This document shows positions 63,435 through 64,000 of a DNA stretch of 64,000 bases, piece by piece. The notes beneath the pieces were generated by a model. The model saw nothing but the letters and a program-made list of their open reading frames with translations, was not told the origin of the DNA and did no database searches. Each line of letters opens with the position of its first letter. Positions within the stretch are counted from its first letter, which is position 1. The position numbers were made by a program, and so were the translations under genes. Where the stretch lies: positions 62,001 through 126,000 of the forward strand of contig JAEUIH010000015.1 of assembly GCA_016795105.1 (NCBI GenBank). The letters are read 5' to 3'. The DNA comes from Planctomyces sp. GTDB taxonomy: Bacteria; Planctomycetota; Planctomycetia; Planctomycetales; Planctomycetaceae.

Positions 63435-64000
63435 ATGTTGATTAGCGGAATCGACCAGTTGATCATTGTGGTCTATCTCGCCGCTGTAACAGTTACTGGT
63501 CTGTGGATCGGTCGAAACAACAGGAACGTGGCAGACTACCTTCTCGGAGGGCGCAATCTGCCATGGTGGGCGGTACTTGGTTCGATTGTTGCCACAGAAA
63601 CAAGCACCGCTACATTTCTGAGCATCCCAGGATTGGCCTTCGATCCTAAGGCCGGCAGCTTTCGCTTTCTTCAGTTGGCGTTTGGGTTTGCGATCGGACG
63701 ATTGATCATTTCTGTGACCCTGCTTCCACTGTACTTTCGTGGAGAGCTGTTTACTGCGTACGAAGTGCTAAACAAACGCTTTGGCGGACTGACTCAGAAG
63801 ACAGCATCCGTCTTGTTTCTGATCACCCGGAATCTGGGCGATGGATTGCGGTTGTTCCTGACTGCGATTGTCGCGAACAAGGTCACGGGCCTCGAAATGT
63901 GGCAGTGTATTGTCCTTGTTGGAATTGCAACAACTGCATACACGTTTGTGGGTGGAATCAAAGCAGTGATCTGGAGCGACTGTCTGCAGTTCACGGTGTA
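63435..64000 (+). CDS. Sodium:solute symporter, 3' partial
   Basis: 188 codons are visible from an ATG; the frame runs off the end of the window. Family marks of the SSS group are seen: an initial helix with VYLAAVTVTGLWIGR, then DYLLGGRNLPWWAVLGSIVA and the phrase ATETSTATFLSIPG, the usual SSS region of the second helix, followed by a LPLYFRG helix and VGGIKAVIWSD. It would import a solute with sodium. It starts about 50 bases after the TraB-like gene. Confidence 0.88.
   Translation, partial: MLISGIDQLIIVVYLAAVTVTGLWIGRNNRNVADYLLGGRNLPWWAVLGSIVATETSTATFLSIPGLAFDPKAGSFRFLQLAFGFAIGRLIISVTLLPLYFRGELFTAYEVLNKRFGGLTQKTASVLFLITRNLGDGLRLFLTAIVANKVTGLEMWQCIVLVGIATTAYTFVGGIKAVIWSDCLQFTV

Overview
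The window comes from a planctomycete (Planctomycetota, probably class Planctomycetia). The evidence is a PSCyt1/PSCyt2/PSD1 cytochrome-like protein followed by a DUF1501 protein, an extremely large calcium-binding surface protein, many exported enzymes with twin-arginine or lipoprotein signals, an ECF sigma factor next to dockerin and VIT/VWA genes, and REP-like palindromes between genes. No rRNA, tRNA or CRISPR array was seen.

Region by region: (1) 3-25187 is one open frame for a protein of more than 8,390 residues whose N-terminus lies before the window. It has Ala/Gly-rich beta repeats, interspersed tryptophan-ended modules, Calx-beta-like repeats, RTX calcium-binding repeats and four FN3-like domains. 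A small unknown gene follows. (2) 26169-28380 is a tungstate-type ABC transporter (tupB, tupC, tupA) whose ATPase gene carries an in-frame TAA. (3) 28436-34253 is a minus-strand catabolic cluster: two paralogous amidohydrolases, a Kelch propeller, an enolase-superfamily enzyme, an MFS carrier and a small protein, which looks like uptake and breakdown of an organic or sugar acid. (4) 34586-37733 holds tspO, a tandem sialate-esterase-like protein and a metallophosphoesterase. (5) 37742-39772 has REP-like repeats and an IS1182-type element. (6) 39877-44414 is the planctomycete-specific DUF1549/DUF1553 plus DUF1501 pair. (7) 45023-49896 is a divergent locus: ECF sigma factor and membrane protein on one side; a membrane-anchored dockerin protein, a cohesin-like protein and a VIT/VWA lipoprotein on the other. 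(8) 50069-57407 holds mixed exported enzymes and a regulator. (9) 57532-64000 has uvrB and nadD (divergent), an MFS carrier, a TraB-like protein and the start of a sodium:solute symporter.

The most distinctive material is the sigma/dockerin/cohesin-like/VIT-VWA locus with a good ECF-type promoter in front of the sigma gene, the repeated tryptophan-ended module in the giant protein, the interrupted tupC, and paired-hairpin intergenic elements (three copies of one family plus a related one) placed just after stop codons. Function assignments rest on motifs read by eye; no database search was possible.
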